Below the pieces are notes generated by a model. It did no database searches and was not told the DNA's origin. It was given only the letters and a program-made list of their open reading frames with translations. Positions 47,961 to 49,445 of a stretch of 49,445 nt of DNA are shown one piece after another (the stretch's first letter is position 1; each line of letters opens with the position of its first letter). Location: positions 7,453 through 56,897 of the forward strand of contig JADGDI010000003.1 of NCBI GenBank assembly GCA_016744975.1, read 5' to 3'. The stretch comes from Hyphomicrobiales bacterium. Its GTDB lineage: Bacteria > Pseudomonadota > Alphaproteobacteria > Rhizobiales > OSC116. The position numbers were made by a program, and so were the translations under genes.

Positions 47961-49445
47961 ATGAATAATATTTTAGTCGCAATCGCAGGAATAGTTTGCA
48001 GCATTTTATTGGCTGTAATTTTTGCACCATTTTTTATTGATTGGAACGGCTATAAAGACCAAATTGAGAAGCTTGGAAGCAAAGTTACTGGTCAAAATGT
48101 GCGGATTGTTGGTGATGTAAGCTTGCGTATCCTGCCGCAACCCATATTTCAAACCGGCGGTATGGTTATCACCAATGCCAATGATAAAAAACTACTGGAT
48201 ACCAATGATTTTGTATTGGAATTAGATTTCCCAAGCTTATTACGCGGTAAAATTGAAGTCACCATCATGCATTTAAATGATGGCAAGATTTTCATCTCCA
48301 AATCGGCAGATGCACCACTGAATTTGTTTAATTTTAATGATGTGTCTGGCAAAAGCATCAATTTGGATGATGTTTCTATAAGAAAGTTAGAGCTGAATAA
48401 TATGGCAATTGAGCTGGCGGATGAAGCCACTCAGAGTAATAAAGTGATTTCTATTTCCCATGCAGACATCACAGCAAGGTCATTACATGGGCCGTTTAAA
48501 GTGAATGGTGTCATTGATGTTGATGCCAATGATGCAATATTTAAGCGAAAGTTTAACCTCTCTACAGGTCGCTATAAAGCCAACACCCCCTTACAAATTA
48601 AATTAAAAATTGCAGGAGAGCAAAAACGTTCAGCGCTCAATTTTAATGGCCAATTGAGTAATATTGAACAACATCCAGAAATAAATGGCAAACTTCATAT
48701 TCAAGCAGAAAAAGATGAAAATTTAGTGGGCTTTGGCCATAGATTTGACTCAAAAATGAATGATCTTTTGCAGATAAAGAGTAATATTTCACTCAGCTAT
48801 TCTGAGTTAGCACTCAGCAATATTGAACTTTCTTTAAGTGCTAAAGGTGAGGGCTTACTTAATGAAGGGCTAAATTTAAAAGGCAATATTGCTTATAGTT
48901 GGGGTGAGAATCCGCGCCTTGACTCTAATTTAAATATCGCAGTGGTGGATTATGATTATATTGTCCGTCAATTTTTAAGCAACAAATCCCCCCCTTTGAA
49001 AACTCCAATTTACAAATCTCTGCAAGAACTTTCAGAAGTTGGTAAATCATGGCTCAAACATAACACGATTATATCGGCCAAAAACAACCATGGCTTTAGT
49101 GGCAATATTGCGCTTGATATTGAGCAGATTAACTTTAAACAAAATGAACAGATTGACCGGGTAAGACGGCTAAGAAGCCTGATTAAAATTAAACCAACCC
49201 AAATATATATGCCGCAATTTTCAGCACATTTACCAGGCAATAGCACGTTGACCTATTCTATGTTGGATGAAGATGGTGAAAAACTTACAAATTCACATTT
49301 AAATGGTGAGTTTAAATTTAGTGCATTAGATTTGAAACGATTCAATAATTGGTTGTTATTTAATGGGATTTTTTCATATACACAATCCAATACTGATATC
49401 AATTCTTATTGGGGCGAGTCTACTTTTCATGCATCGGTATTACGT
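47961..49445 (+). CDS. AsmA family protein, 3' partial
   Basis: The frame from ATG 47961 is open to the right edge, at least 495 residues, so the C-terminus lies outside the window. The N-terminus is a signal anchor (about 4-24, ending VIFAPFFIDW) followed by the AsmA N-terminal domain typical of alphaproteobacteria: GDVSLRILPQP and a series of beta-rich repeats. AsmA-like proteins span the periplasm and are thought to move phospholipids to the outer membrane; some affect assembly of outer membrane proteins. A GTG-GGTG-rich upstream stretch supplies a possible ribosome binding site. Confidence 0.85.
   Translation, partial: MNNILVAIAGIVCSILLAVIFAPFFIDWNGYKDQIEKLGSKVTGQNVRIVGDVSLRILPQPIFQTGGMVITNANDKKLLDTNDFVLELDFPSLLRGKIEVTIMHLNDGKIFISKSADAPLNLFNFNDVSGKSINLDDVSIRKLELNNMAIELADEATQSNKVISISHADITARSLHGPFKVNGVIDVDANDAIFKRKFNLSTGRYKANTPLQIKLKIAGEQKRSALNFNGQLSNIEQHPEINGKLHIQAEKDENLVGFGHRFDSKMNDLLQIKSNISLSYSELALSNIELSLSAKGEGLLNEGLNLKGNIAYSWGENPRLDSNLNIAVVDYDYIVRQFLSNKSPPLKTPIYKSLQELSEVGKSWLKHNTIISAKNNHGFSGNIALDIEQINFKQNEQIDRVRRLRSLIKIKPTQIYMPQFSAHLPGNSTLTYSMLDEDGEKLTNSHLNGEFKFSALDLKRFNNWLLFNGIFSYTQSNTDINSYWGESTFHASVLR

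Overview
The window is a stretch of chromosome from an AT-rich (roughly 40% GC by eye) alphaproteobacterium, most likely of the Hyphomicrobiales (Rhizobiales). This rests on the FtsZ, which starts MTIN, has a very long A/P/Q-rich linker and ends [10 protein letters not shown] as in rhizobial FtsZ, and on the gene order ftsI-murE-murF-mraY-murD-ftsW-murG-murC-murB-ddl-ftsQ-ftsA...ftsZ...bamD-recN-ligA. The genus cannot be named from the sequence alone. I see no rRNA, tRNA, CRISPR array, insertion sequence or prophage, and no gene-free stretch longer than about 300 bases.

Bases 1-15343 hold the division and cell wall (dcw) cluster, tightly packed and all on the + strand: ftsI (5' end outside the window), murE, murF, mraY, murD, ftsW, murG, murC, murB, ddl, ftsQ and ftsA. 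Together they make and polymerise DAP-type peptidoglycan at the septum. Two things break the usual order. A minus-strand gene for a secreted HELAH-type putative metallopeptidase sits between ftsA and ftsZ. A sirtuin-like gene that lacks the zinc-binding cysteines sits between ftsZ and bamD, where lpxC is normally found. bamD, recN and ligA then follow in the usual order.

Bases 23978-30137 are accessory, mostly on the - strand: an alpha/beta hydrolase-OsmC fusion, a three-domain aminopeptidase P, an ArsR-type regulator with a C-terminal Cys-Cys pair followed by an ArsP-type permease, and a TetR regulator divergent from a pair of small paralogous four-helix membrane proteins.

Bases 30189-40182 start with lepA and continue with several small regulator-target modules: AraC regulator against DUF6326 and DUF4386 membrane proteins, MocR-type regulator against a DMT exporter, an MFS transporter, and an ArsR-SRPBCC-YciI operon. 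Several of the gaps carry clear dyad symmetry. An alpha/beta hydrolase closes this part.

Bases 40420-49445 hold a DUF1127 small protein plus an unlabelled 54-residue ORF, then on the - strand a CLC chloride channel/antiporter, a UvrD-type helicase and prmA. On the + strand they are followed by an FAD-linked D-lactate dehydrogenase-like enzyme and the first part of an AsmA-family protein that runs off the window.

Most of the window is ordinary housekeeping. The points most worth checking are the two intrusions into the dcw/lpxC region, the zinc-less sirtuin, the TetR-controlled tandem membrane proteins with paired operators, and the small-protein locus at 40420-40818.
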